DNA of 11,455 nucleotides, taken from the NCBI GenBank assembly GCA_964350605.1, contig CAYGKP010000070.1, forward strand, positions 1 to 11,455, in the 5' to 3' direction. Source of the DNA: CAYGKP01 sp964350605 (GTDB lineage: Bacteria; Bacteroidota; Bacteroidia; Cytophagales; JAAEPT01). The notes beneath the pieces were generated by a model. It ran no database searches. It was not told the DNA's origin and saw only the letters and a list, made by a program, of their open reading frames with translations. The position numbers were made by a program, and so were the translations under genes. Numbering within the stretch: the stretch's first letter is position 1; every line of letters starts with the position of its first letter. Of this stretch, positions 1 to 7,600 are shown in pieces.

Positions 1-75
<75 letters not shown>

Positions 76-166
76 CGGACGCTGGGACAAGCACGCCAAC
101 GATTTAGAACAAGAAAAACTCAATTCACCACAACACGAACCACCGTCACACAGGGTTCCTCCAATC

Positions 167-1351
167 ATGGCAAAGGAAAACTTCAAACGCGATAAACCGC
201 ACCTCAACATCGGCACAATTGGCCACGTTGACCACGGCAAAACCACTCTGACCGCTGCGATCACTAAGGTGCTTGCAGACAAAGGCTTTTCGCAAGCCCG
301 CGACTTTTCTTCGATCGATAACGCGCCCGAAGAAAAAGAGCGTGGGATCACGATCAACACCTCGCACGTCGAATACGAAACAGCCAACCGCCACTATGCG
401 CACGTTGACTGTCCGGGTCACGCTGACTATGTGAAGAACATGGTTACGGGTGCTGCCCAAATGGACGGTGCAATCCTTGTGGTTGCTGCCACTGACGGCC
501 CAATGCCACAGACTCGCGAGCACATCCTGCTTGCTCGTCAGGTTGGTGTACCTGCTTTGGTTGTCTTCCTCAATAAAGTTGATATGGTCGACGATGAGGA
601 GCTTTTGGAGCTGGTTGAGATGGAAGTGCGCGAGCTGCTTTCGTTCTACGAGTTCGATGGCGACGACATCCCTGTCATCTTGGGTTCGGCCCTTGGTGCC
701 TTGAACGGCGAAGCCAAATGGGTTGAAACCGTCGAGAAATTGATGGAAGCGGTTGATTCGCACATCCCAATGCCCGAGCGTCTGGTTGACAAAGACTTCC
801 TGATGCCTGTCGAGGATGTGTTCTCGATCACGGGTCGTGGTACTGTTGCCACCGGTCGTATCGAGCGTGGTGTGACCAACACGGGTGATGCCGTCGAAAT
901 CCTTGGTTTCGGAAAGAACATGAAGTCGACAGTGACTGGTGTTGAGATGTTCCGCAAAATCCTCGACCGTGGAGAAGCTGGCGACAACGTCGGTATCCTG
1001 CTTCGCGGTGTTGAAAAAGACGACATCCGTCGTGGTATGGTTATCTGTAAGCCAGGTACCGTTAAGCCACACTCGAAATTCAAGGCTGAGGTCTACGTTC
1101 TCTCGAAAGAGGAAGGTGGCCGTCATACGCCGTTCTTCAACAACTACCGTCCGCAGTTCTACCTGCGTACCACCGACGTAACTGGCGAGATCAAACTCCC
1201 CGATGGCGTTGAGATGGTAATGCCTGGTGACAACATCTCAATCGAGGTGGAGCTCATCAACGCAGTGGCGATGGAGAAAGGTCTTCGCTTCGCGATTCGC
1301 GAAGGTGGCCGCACCGTAGGTGCCGGTCAGGTGACTGACATCCTCGACTAA
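167..1351 (+). CDS. tuf: Translation elongation factor Tu (EF-Tu)
   Basis: This 394-residue GTPase delivers aminoacyl-tRNA to the ribosomal A site. The length matches the family. All nucleotide-binding motifs are present: the P-loop GHVDHGKT at residues 19-26, the switch I RGITIN at about 59-64, DCPGH at 81-85 (His85 corresponds to the catalytic His84 of E. coli), NKVD at 136-139 and SAL at 174-176. Domains 2 and 3 follow and end in GGRTVGAGQVTDILD. The ATG at 167 gives the standard MAKE...KPHLNIGTIGHVDHGKT N-terminus. No Shine-Dalgarno sequence precedes it, as expected in Bacteroidota. It lies 91 bp after tRNA-Thr with no obvious promoter between them, so co-transcription is likely. A strong hairpin follows the stop codon. 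The protein is intact and shows no signs of transfer. Confidence 0.99.
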   Translation: MAKENFKRDKPHLNIGTIGHVDHGKTTLTAAITKVLADKGFSQARDFSSIDNAPEEKERGITINTSHVEYETANRHYAHVDCPGHADYVKNMVTGAAQMDGAILVVAATDGPMPQTREHILLARQVGVPALVVFLNKVDMVDDEELLELVEMEVRELLSFYEFDGDDIPVILGSALGALNGEAKWVETVEKLMEAVDSHIPMPERLVDKDFLMPVEDVFSITGRGTVATGRIERGVTNTGDAVEILGFGKNMKSTVTGVEMFRKILDRGEAGDNVGILLRGVEKDDIRRGMVICKPGTVKPHSKFKAEVYVLSKEEGGRHTPFFNNYRPQFYLRTTDVTGEIKLPDGVEMVMPGDNISIEVELINAVAMEKGLRFAIREGGRTVGAGQVTDILD

Positions 1352-1391
1352 GCAAACCCAAAGGCCCCGAGAGGGGTGCTGTCCGGATTCT

Positions 1392-1434
1392 GCAACTGCC
1401 CTCGGCCAAATCGGACGGGGGCAGTTGCTATCTT
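1392..1434 (+). terminator. Putative tuf transcription terminator hairpin
   Basis: A 13-bp stem (12 Watson-Crick pairs and one T-G wobble) pairs 1392-1404 (GCAACTGCCCTCG) with 1416-1428 (CGGGGGCAGTTGC) around an 11-base loop. It starts 40 bp after the tuf stop codon. The downstream tail TATCTT is only moderately T-rich, so intrinsic termination may be partial, or the hairpin may mark a processing or stability site for the mRNA. A weaker CCCC-GAGA-GGGG hairpin lies just upstream at 1365-1376. Confidence 0.65.
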
Positions 1435-1455
1435 CAGTGCCACTCTCTACCTTTG
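1425..1455 (+). promoter_or_regulatory. Putative Bacteroidota-type promoter (-33 TTG, -7 TACCTTTG)
   Basis: TACCTTTG at 1448-1455 is an exact match to the TAnnTTTG -7 consensus of the Bacteroidota primary sigma factor. A TTG at 1425-1427 lies 20 bp upstream, within the reported spacing for the -33 element. It sits about 90 bp before tRNA-Trp and would drive tRNA-Trp-secE-nusG and probably the ribosomal protein and RNA polymerase genes. The -33 TTG lies inside the 3' arm of the preceding hairpin. The match is to a short consensus only; no start site is demonstrated. Confidence 0.5.
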
Positions 1456-1542
1456 CAGACCCGTTTCGGCTCTGGTGGAAAAAACGGCTCTGAAAACCCT
1501 GGTTTCTGCCCTTTGACTACACAAGAATCCCGATGAGGGTTT

Positions 1543-1615
1543 ACGGGTGTAGCTCAATTGGTAGAGCGCCGGTCTCCAAAACCGTAGGCTGGGAGTTCGA
1601 GTCTCTCCACCCGTG
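1543..1615 (+). tRNA. tRNA-Trp (anticodon CCA), 3' CCA not encoded
   Basis: This is a complete cloverleaf. The acceptor stem pairs ACGGGTG (1543-1549) with CACCCGT (1608-1614), and the discriminator is G1615. The D stem is GCTC/GAGC. The anticodon loop CTCCAAA gives anticodon CCA at 1576-1578, which reads UGG. The T arm contains GTTCGAGT. The following bases are CTA, so the CCA tail must be added by tRNA nucleotidyltransferase, unlike the tRNA-Thr at the left edge. The top pair of the anticodon stem (position 27-43, C1569/T1585) is mismatched. It lies 23 bp before secE and is probably co-transcribed with it, a common arrangement in bacteria. Confidence 0.96.
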
Positions 1616-1638
1616 CTAGAGATAGATAGAAAATAACG

Positions 1639-1827
1639 ATGCGTAAACTAGTCGATTACCTGCGTTCCTCGTTCGAGGAAGTGTTCACCAAAGTAACCTG
1701 GCCGAATTTCGGCGAGTTGCAGGGGAGCACCGTGCTGGTGATTGTTGCCACCACGGCGTTCGCCGCAGTGGTATTTGCCATCGACAAGGTCTTTGAATTG
1801 GGTATCGACATTGTTTACGGAAAGTAA
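1639..1827 (+). CDS. secE: Preprotein translocase subunit SecE
   Basis: This 62-residue protein is the small essential subunit of the SecYEG channel in the cytoplasmic membrane, where it clamps the two halves of SecY. It is the short single-span form usual outside Gammaproteobacteria. An amphipathic N-terminal helix (residues about 2-17) is followed by the family signature KVTWP at 18-22, then one hydrophobic membrane segment at about 29-49 and a short C-terminal tail. The ATG at 1639 follows the A-rich stretch GAAAATAACG and has no Shine-Dalgarno sequence. It is the first protein gene after tRNA-Trp, and its stop lies 1 bp before the nusG start, so translation of the two is probably coupled. 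Confidence 0.95.
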   Translation: MRKLVDYLRSSFEEVFTKVTWPNFGELQGSTVLVIVATTAFAAVVFAIDKVFELGIDIVYGK

Positions 1828-1828
1828 G

Positions 1829-2380
1829 ATGGGAGAGCTCAATTGGTATGTTGTCCGCGCCATTAGCGGGCAGGAGAAGAAGATCAAAACCTACTTGGAG
1901 ACGGAGATCGCCCGAGAAGGACTGGCCGACCGCGTTCCTGAAATTCTCATCCCGACCGAAAAGGTCTATGAGATGCGTCAGGGCAAAAAACGCATTCGCG
2001 AACGTTCTTTTTTCCCGGGTTACATCCTGATCCACGCTGACCTGGAGGGTGAAGTGATTCACGCGATTCGCAACATCCCAGGTGTGATTGGTTTCTTGGG
2101 CACCCCTGAAGGTGGTGCACAGCAGCCCGTCCCCCTGCGCCAGGCGGAAGTCAACCGCATCCTCGGTCGTTTCGATGAAATCGATCAAGAGGAAGTGGCC
2201 CTTGAAACCCCCTTCATCTTGGGCGAAAGCGTCAAGGTGATGGATGGTCCGTTCCGCGGCTTTACCGGGAACGTCCAGGAGGTGTTCGAGGACAAGAAAA
2301 AACTCAACGTGGTGGTCAAAATCTTCGGACGATCGACCCCCGTGGAGCTCAATTACATGCAGGTTGAAAAAGAGTCATAA
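1829..2380 (+). CDS. nusG: Transcription termination/antitermination factor NusG
   Basis: This 183-residue elongation factor binds the clamp of RNA polymerase and modulates pausing and termination. It can also bridge to the ribosomal protein S10. The N-terminal NGN domain begins NWYVVRAISGQEKKI (5-19) and includes the conserved FFPGYILI (61-68). The C-terminal KOW domain covers about 129-182 and contains GESVKVMDGPFRGFTGNV. The ATG at 1829 was chosen over an upstream in-frame ATG at 1742, because the 29 extra residues would be encoded inside secE in another frame and have no family similarity. The gap to secE is 1 bp and to rplK 2 bp. The length is normal for bacterial NusG. Confidence 0.97.
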   Translation: MGELNWYVVRAISGQEKKIKTYLETEIAREGLADRVPEILIPTEKVYEMRQGKKRIRERSFFPGYILIHADLEGEVIHAIRNIPGVIGFLGTPEGGAQQPVPLRQAEVNRILGRFDEIDQEEVALETPFILGESVKVMDGPFRGFTGNVQEVFEDKKKLNVVVKIFGRSTPVELNYMQVEKES

Positions 2381-2382
2381 CG

Positions 2383-2835
2383 ATGGCCAAGGAAATTGAA
2401 GGCTACCTGAAGTTGCAGATCCGTGGGGGACAGGCGAATCCCGCCCCTCCAGTCGGACCTGCGCTCGGATCGAAGGGTCTGAACATCATGGACTTCTGCA
2501 AAGCGTTCAACGGACGTACGCAGGAGAAGATGGGCCAACTGTGCCCCGTGGTGGTCACGTATTATAAGGACAAGTCGTTCGACTTTGTCATCAAAACTCC
2601 ACCGGCTGCGGCGCTTCTGCTCGAGAAATCGAACAAGAAGAAAGGTTCGGGCGAGCCCAACCGAAACAAAGTCGGTTCGGTCACTTGGGATCAAGTCAAG
2701 GAGATCGCCGAGATCAAACTGGCCGATTTGGGTGCCTTCACCGTGGAAGCGGGGATGCGTCAAGTGGCTGGTACCGCGCGCAGCATGGGCCTGACCGTCA
2801 AAGGCAAGGCTCCCTGGGAAACTCAAAACGCCTAA
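2383..2835 (+). CDS. rplK: 50S ribosomal protein L11
   Basis: This 150-residue protein binds the GTPase-associated region of 23S rRNA at the base of the L7/L12 stalk and takes part in factor-dependent GTP hydrolysis. The proline-rich N-terminal motif PAPPVGPALG (20-29), which belongs to the thiostrepton-binding side of the protein, is present. The C-terminal rRNA-binding domain (about 75-142) includes AGMRQVAGTARSMGL, close to the family signature. It is slightly longer than the E. coli protein (142) because of a C-terminal KAPWETQNA extension. It begins 2 bp after nusG. That leaves no room for an L1-binding control site between nusG and rplK, the place such a site would occupy if L1 autoregulated this operon as in E. 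coli. Confidence 0.98.
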   Translation: MAKEIEGYLKLQIRGGQANPAPPVGPALGSKGLNIMDFCKAFNGRTQEKMGQLCPVVVTYYKDKSFDFVIKTPPAAALLLEKSNKKKGSGEPNRNKVGSVTWDQVKEIAEIKLADLGAFTVEAGMRQVAGTARSMGLTVKGKAPWETQNA

Positions 2836-2847
2836 GGCATTACGATA

Positions 2848-3546
2848 GTGGCTAAGCTAACTAAGAACCAAAAGGCAGCTGCCGAGGTGTACGACAAGAA
2901 CGAGTTGTACGCGTTGGATAAAGCCGCCGAGATCATCAAGCAGATCTCGAAGACGAAATTTGATTCGTCGGTCGATCTGGACATCCGTTTGGGTGTTGAC
3001 CCCCGCAAAGCTGACCAAATGGTCCGTGGCGTGGTGTCCTTGCCTCACGGCGTAGGGAAAGAAACCCGTGTACTCGTACTCTGCACGCCCGATAAGGAGG
3101 CCGAGGCGAAGGAAGCGGGTGCTGACCACGTAGGTCTGGACGACTACATCGAAAAACTCGAAGGTGGCTGGCTGGATATCGACGTGATCGTGACCGTTCC
3201 TCAGGTGATGGCCAAAGTCGGTAAACTGGGCCGCGTGCTCGGTCCCCGGGGCCTGATGCCGAACCCCAAAGCGGGAACGGTAACCACCAACGTGGGCAAA
3301 GCCGTCCAAGAGATCAAGTCGGGTAAGATCGACTTCAAAGTCGACAAGTTCGGCATCATCCACGCGTCGGTTGGCCGCGCATCGTTCGATGCCGTGCAGA
3401 TCCGCGAGAATGCCAACGAATTGATCCAAACCCTGGCTCGCTTGAAGCCTTCGAGCGCCAAGGGTACTTACTTCAAGTCCATCAACCTGTCGAGCACAAT
3501 GAGTTCGGCGGTGAAAGTGGATAAATCCAGCATTGCCGGCATCTAG
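2848..3546 (+). CDS. rplA: 50S ribosomal protein L1 (GTG start)
   Basis: This 232-residue protein forms the mobile L1 stalk that helps release E-site tRNA. In many bacteria it also represses its own mRNA. The family signature GRVLGPRGLMPNPKAGTV lies at 128-145, in domain II. Domain I is built from the N-terminal (about 1-67) and C-terminal (about 160-232) segments, including KFDSSVDLDIRLGVDPRKADQ and KGTYFKSINLSSTM. The start is GTG at 2848. It is the only plausible one, because the rplK stop at 2833-2835 is in the same frame and only ATT, ACG and ATA codons lie nearby. The resulting MAKLTKNQKAA matches the family N-terminus. The gap to rplK is 12 bp and to rplJ 3 bp. Confidence 0.97.
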   Translation: MAKLTKNQKAAAEVYDKNELYALDKAAEIIKQISKTKFDSSVDLDIRLGVDPRKADQMVRGVVSLPHGVGKETRVLVLCTPDKEAEAKEAGADHVGLDDYIEKLEGGWLDIDVIVTVPQVMAKVGKLGRVLGPRGLMPNPKAGTVTTNVGKAVQEIKSGKIDFKVDKFGIIHASVGRASFDAVQIRENANELIQTLARLKPSSAKGTYFKSINLSSTMSSAVKVDKSSIAGI

Positions 3547-3549
3547 ATC

Positions 3550-4086
3550 ATGACACGGGAAGAAAAAGTACAGATCGTAGACGAGCTGCGCGACAAGATG
3601 AGCCGCAGCGACTACTTCTACATCACCGATGCAAGCGGCATGTCCGTGAAGCAGATCAACGATTTTCGTCGCAAGTGCTTCGAGAAAGGTGTAGAGTACA
3701 AGGTCTACAAGAATACCCTCATCAAAAAGGCGGTTGACGCTCACTACGGTGAGATCGCTGAACTCGACCCCGCGCTGAAAGGCTTCTCGGGTGTGATGTT
3801 CGCGCCGGTTGAGTCGGCCAAGTTGCCCGCCCAAATCCTTCGCGACTTCCGCAAAGGGGGTGTCGAGCGGCCCAAGCTGAAAGGTGCGTGCATTGACCGC
3901 GCCGTGTTCCTTGGCGATGATACCATCAAACAACTCTCCGAACTGAAGAGCAAAAACGAACTGATCGGCGAGATCATCGGGTTGCTCCAGTCCCCGGCGA
4001 AAACCGTCATCTCTGGCCTGCAAGCCAGCGGTGGCCAAAAAATCTCAGGCTTGCTCAAGGCGCTCGAAGCGCGCTCGGCAGCCTAA
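3550..4086 (+). CDS. rplJ: 50S ribosomal protein L10
   Basis: This 178-residue protein is the base of the ribosomal stalk. Its globular N-terminal domain (about 1-130) binds 23S rRNA together with L11. The N-terminal MTREEKVQIVDELRDKM and the stretch KVYKNTLIKKAV (51-62) are typical of the family. The C-terminal helix (about 135-178, from ELIGEIIGLLQSPAKTV onward) is where L7/L12 dimers dock. The ATG at 3550 is 3 bp after the rplA stop codon, so translation is probably coupled, and there is no intergenic space for an L10 leader element. rplL follows after 50 bp. Confidence 0.97.
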   Translation: MTREEKVQIVDELRDKMSRSDYFYITDASGMSVKQINDFRRKCFEKGVEYKVYKNTLIKKAVDAHYGEIAELDPALKGFSGVMFAPVESAKLPAQILRDFRKGGVERPKLKGACIDRAVFLGDDTIKQLSELKSKNELIGEIIGLLQSPAKTVISGLQASGGQKISGLLKALEARSAA

Positions 4087-4136
4087 ACGAAGCTTCCAAT
4101 CAATCTCATACCCACACCCCGCGTAACTAAGTAATC

Positions 4137-4520
4137 ATGGCAGATCTGAAAGAATTCGCAGAACAGCTCGTGAACCTGACCGTCAAAGAGGTCAGCGAGC
4201 TAGCAACCATCCTCAAAGACGAGTACGGCATCGAGCCCGCTGCTGCAGCTGTTGCTGTAGCCGGTCCCGCCGCTGGCGGAGGCGACGGCGCAGCCGCTGC
4301 TGAAGAGAAGTCGAGCTTCGATGTGATCCTCACCTCGGCAGGTGCCGCCAAATTGGCTGTTGTCAAGTTGGTTAAAGAATTGACCGGTTTGGGTCTGAAA
4401 GAAGCCAAGGAATTGGTGGACGGCGCACCGAAGGCAGTCAAAGAAGGCTTGCCGAAGGACGAGGCCGAATCATTGGCCAAGCAGCTCCAAGAGGCTGGCG
4501 CCGAAGTAGAGGTTAAGTAG
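4137..4520 (+). CDS. rplL: 50S ribosomal protein L7/L12
   Basis: This 127-residue stalk protein is present in several copies per ribosome and recruits and activates the translational GTPases. The N-terminal dimerisation and L10-binding domain covers residues 1-32. A flexible alanine/glycine hinge follows at about 34-56. The C-terminal factor-binding domain runs from EKSSFDVILTSAGAAKLAVV to the end and includes the conserved GLGLKEAKELVDGAPKAVKEG. The length is typical. The ATG at 4137 has no Shine-Dalgarno sequence. The 50-bp spacer from rplJ (4087-4136) shows no TAnnTTTG box or strong hairpin, so the gene probably relies on read-through from rplJ. How the higher L7/L12 stoichiometry is reached is not visible here. 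Confidence 0.98.
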   Translation: MADLKEFAEQLVNLTVKEVSELATILKDEYGIEPAAAAVAVAGPAAGGGDGAAAAEEKSSFDVILTSAGAAKLAVVKLVKELTGLGLKEAKELVDGAPKAVKEGLPKDEAESLAKQLQEAGAEVEVK

Positions 4521-4545
4521 TCGGACCCCCTCGCAGAGGAACCGA
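4521..4545 (+). promoter_or_regulatory. Small two-part hairpin directly after rplL
   Basis: TCGG (4521-4524) can pair with CCGA (4542-4545), and inside it CCTC (4529-4532) can pair with GAGG (4536-4539) around the loop GCA. The stem begins at the base after the rplL stop codon. It is weak and not followed by a T tract, so a terminator role is unlikely. It may protect or mark the rplL 3' end, or be incidental. Confidence 0.3.
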
Positions 4546-4578
4546 CGCTTGGCCATCAGCCGGCTCACCGCCCCCTTC

Positions 4579-4616
4579 ACAGGAGGACCTGGCAACTTTG
4601 TCAGGTCCACACCTGT
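4579..4616 (+). promoter_or_regulatory. Strong hairpin in the rplL-rpoB spacer
   Basis: A 10-bp stem pairs GGACCTGGCA (4585-4594) with TGTCAGGTCC (4599-4608) around the four-base loop ACTT. ACAGG (4579-4583) and CCTGT (4612-4616) extend it across a small internal loop. No T tract follows directly, so it resembles an RNA-processing or stability element more than a terminator. In E. coli the same spacer carries an RNase III cleavage site and an attenuator; an equivalent role here is inference from position only. Confidence 0.5.
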
Positions 4617-4629
4617 TTATACCCCACTG

Positions 4630-4663
4630 TGCCCTGCGCTTACCAAAGCGGGGCATTCCTTTT
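4630..4663 (+). terminator. Putative attenuator/terminator upstream of rpoB
   Basis: TGCCCTGC (4630-4637) pairs with GCGGGGCA (4648-4655). An alternative fold stacks TGCCC/GGGCA on CGCTT/AAGCG with a two-base bulge. The stem is followed at once by TTCCTTTT (4656-4663), which gives the stem-plus-T-run form of an intrinsic terminator. It lies 22 bp before the rpoB start. Because rpoB and rpoC must be expressed, partial termination that lowers RNA polymerase subunit output relative to ribosomal proteins is the likely role, as in the E. coli rplL-rpoB attenuator. This is not demonstrated. Confidence 0.5.
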
Positions 4664-4685
4664 CGGACATTAACACACTAGCGCC

Positions 4686-7600
4686 TTGTCGACCAAAGTA
4701 AGCCAGGAGCGAATTAATTTCGCCTCCACCAAGCAAGCGATCGACTATCCTGATTTTCTGGACGTTCAAGTTCAGTCTTTCATGGATTTCTTTCAGTTGG
4801 ACACACCCGCAGAGGACCGCGATGACGAGGGCCTCTTCAAGGTATTCAACGAGAACTTTCCGATTTCGGATTCCCGTGATGCGTACGTGCTCGAGTTCAT
4901 CGACTACGTGGTTGATCCCCCAAAATACGGGATCAACGAGTGCATCGAGCGTGGATTGACCTATTCGGTGCCACTAAAGGTGAAGCTTCGCCTTTTGTGC
5001 AACGACGAGGAGAACGAAGATTTCGAGACCGTCGAACAAGAGGTGTTCCTGGGGAACATCCCGTACATGACCGAAAAGGGCTCGTTCATCATCAATGGTG
5101 CCGAGCGTGTGATTGTTTCGCAATTGCACCGTTCGCCCGGTGTGTTCTTTGCCCAGAGTAAGCACACCAACGGTACGAAGCTCTACTCGGCGCGGATCAT
5201 CCCGTTCAAAGGGTCGTGGATTGAATTCGCCACCGACGTGAACAACGTGATGTATGCGTACATCGACCGGAAGAAGAAGTTCCCGGTTACGACGCTGCTG
5301 CGCGCCATCGGCTACGGTACCGATAAGGACATCTTGGACCTCTTTGAACTTTCCGAGGAATTATCTTCCACCAAGGCCAATTTGAAGAAGGCCGTTGGTC
5401 GTCGGTTGGCTGCACGGGTGCTGCGTACGTGGACCGAAGACTTCGTCGACGAAGACACAGGGGAGGTTGTTTCCATCGACCGAAACGAGGTGCTCTTGGA
5501 GCGCGACTCGGTGATTGGCGAGGAGGACATCGACACCATTGTCGAGTCGGGCAGCAAGTCGGTGATCTTGCACCGCGAGGACATCAACATCGCAGACTAC
5601 ACGATCATCTACAACACGCTGGCCAAGGACAACGCGAACAGCGAGAAGGAGGCCGTCGAGCAGATCTACCGTCAACTTCGCAACACCGAAGCCCCCGACG
5701 AGCAGACAGCGCGCGAGATCATCCACAACTTGTTCTTCTCTGACAAGCGTTATGATTTGGGCGAAGTGGGTCGCTACCGGATCAACCGCAAGCTGAACAG
5801 CGAAGCGGATTGGGACACCAAGGTGCTTACCAAGCCGGACATCATTGCCATTGTCAAGTACCTGATCGGCCTGATCAATTCGAAGGCCGTGGTTGATGAC
5901 ATTGACCATCTGTCGAACCGTCGGGTTCGCACCGTGGGCGAGCAGCTTTACGCTCAGTTTGGTGTCGGTCTGGCCCGGATGGCGCGTACCATTAAGGAGC
6001 GTATGAACGTCCGCGACAACGAGGACTTCAAGCCGGTTGACCTGATCAACGCGCGGACGCTGTCCTCGGTGATCAACACCTTCTTTGGGACCAACCAGCT
6101 TTCGCAGTTCATGGACCAAACCAACCCGTTGGCTGAGGTGACGCACAAGCGTCGCATGTCGGCACTGGGGCCGGGCGGTCTGTCGCGTGAGCGTGCTGGT
6201 TTCGAGGTACGTGACGTACACTACACCCACTACGGCCGTCTCTGCACCATTGAGACACCGGAGGGTCCGAACATCGGTCTGATTTCTTCGCTGTGCGTAC
6301 ACGCGAAAGTCAACCGCATGGGCTTCATCGAAACCCCGTATCACGAGGTGAAAGATGGCATAGTCCAACAGAAGAAAATTGTCTACCTGACCGCCGAGGA
6401 GGAGGACCTGCACAACATTGCGCAGGCCAACGCCCCGACCGACGAGAAAGGCGCCTTCGTTAACGAGCGGGTGAAAGCCCGGAAGCAGGGTGATTTTCCT
6501 GTCCTCGAGCCGAAGGAGGTCGCTTATAAAGATGTCGCGCCGAACCAGATTGTTTCGGTGGCAGCCTCGATGATTCCGTTCCTGGAGCACGATGATGCCA
6601 ACCGTGCCTTGATGGGTTCGAACATGCAGCGCCAAGCGGTGCCGTTGCTTCGCCCCCAAGCACCAATCGTTGGTACTGGCCTCGAGCGCCGCGTCGCGAG
6701 CGATTCACGTTCGCTGATTTACGCCGAGGGTGCAGGTACCATTGACTACGTCGATGCCCAAAAGATTGTCGTTCGCTACGACATGAACGAAGACGACCGT
6801 AAGGTTCACTTCGGGGAGGAGACTGTCACGTATGACCTGGTCAAATTCCGCCGCACCAACCAAGACACCTGCACCAACCACACGCCGATGGTCCGCAAAG
6901 GCCAACGGGTGAAAACGGGTGAAGTGCTGGTCGAAGGCTACGCCACCGAAGGTGGTGAGCTGGCGCTGGGTCGCAACTTGCTGGTGGCCTTCATGCCATG
7001 GCAGGGGTACAACTTTGAGGATGCGATTGTCATCTCTGAGAAAGTGGTCCGCGACGATGTCTATACCTCGATCCACATCGACGAGTACGAACTCGAAGTG
7101 CGCGACACCAAGCGTGGCGAAGAGGAACTGACCTCGGAGATTCCGAACGTTTCGGAGGAGGCTGTTAAAAACCTGGACGAAAACGGAATCATCCGAACGG
7201 GTGCGGAGATCAAAGAAGGTGACATCCTGATCGGTAAAATCACACCGAAAGGCGAAACCGATCCGACTCCGGAAGAAAAACTGCTGCGCGCCATCTTCGG
7301 CGACAAAGCGGGTGACGTGAAAGATGCTTCGTTGAAAGCTTCGCCGTCGCTCCGTGGAGTGGTCATCGACACCAAGCTATTCTCGCGTCCCAAAAAGGAC
7401 AAGGATTCGCGCGTGCTGATGAAGAAGGAGGTTGAAGTACTCAAAGGCGAGTACGCGAAAGACCTCACGACTCTTCGTAACGAGCTGATCGACAAGCTGC
7501 TGGTGCTGGTGGAAGGCAAGACCTGCCAGGGCATCAAGCATAAGTTTGGTGACGAGATCTTCACCAAAGGCACGAAGTACAACCGCAAGAACGTTACCGA

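Noticed and set aside
146..1126. 326-codon minus-strand open frame opposite tuf
   Set aside because: This is a shadow of tuf; highly biased codon use leaves few stops in the complementary frame.
1461..1492. CCGTTT/AAACGG inverted repeat and repeated CGGCTCTG before tRNA-Trp
   Set aside because: The stem is only 6 bp with a long loop and the repeat is 8 bases; both are within chance and no function is apparent.
1742..1828. Longer nusG start at 1742
   Set aside because: The extra 29 codons overlap secE in another frame and show no NusG similarity; ATG at 1829 gives the standard N-terminus.
2857..4038. Long open frame of 393 codons on the minus strand across rplA and rplJ
   Set aside because: It lies wholly antisense to two well-conserved ribosomal protein genes, resembles no family I recognise, and is expected from the GC-skewed codon use of the sense strand.
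4593..4600. CAACTTTG as a -7 promoter box before rpoB
   Set aside because: It has one mismatch to TAnnTTTG, lies within a stable hairpin and has no TTG about 20 bp upstream.
5361..6659. 432-codon minus-strand open frame opposite rpoB
   Set aside because: Antisense shadow of conserved rpoB sequence with no recognisable domain.
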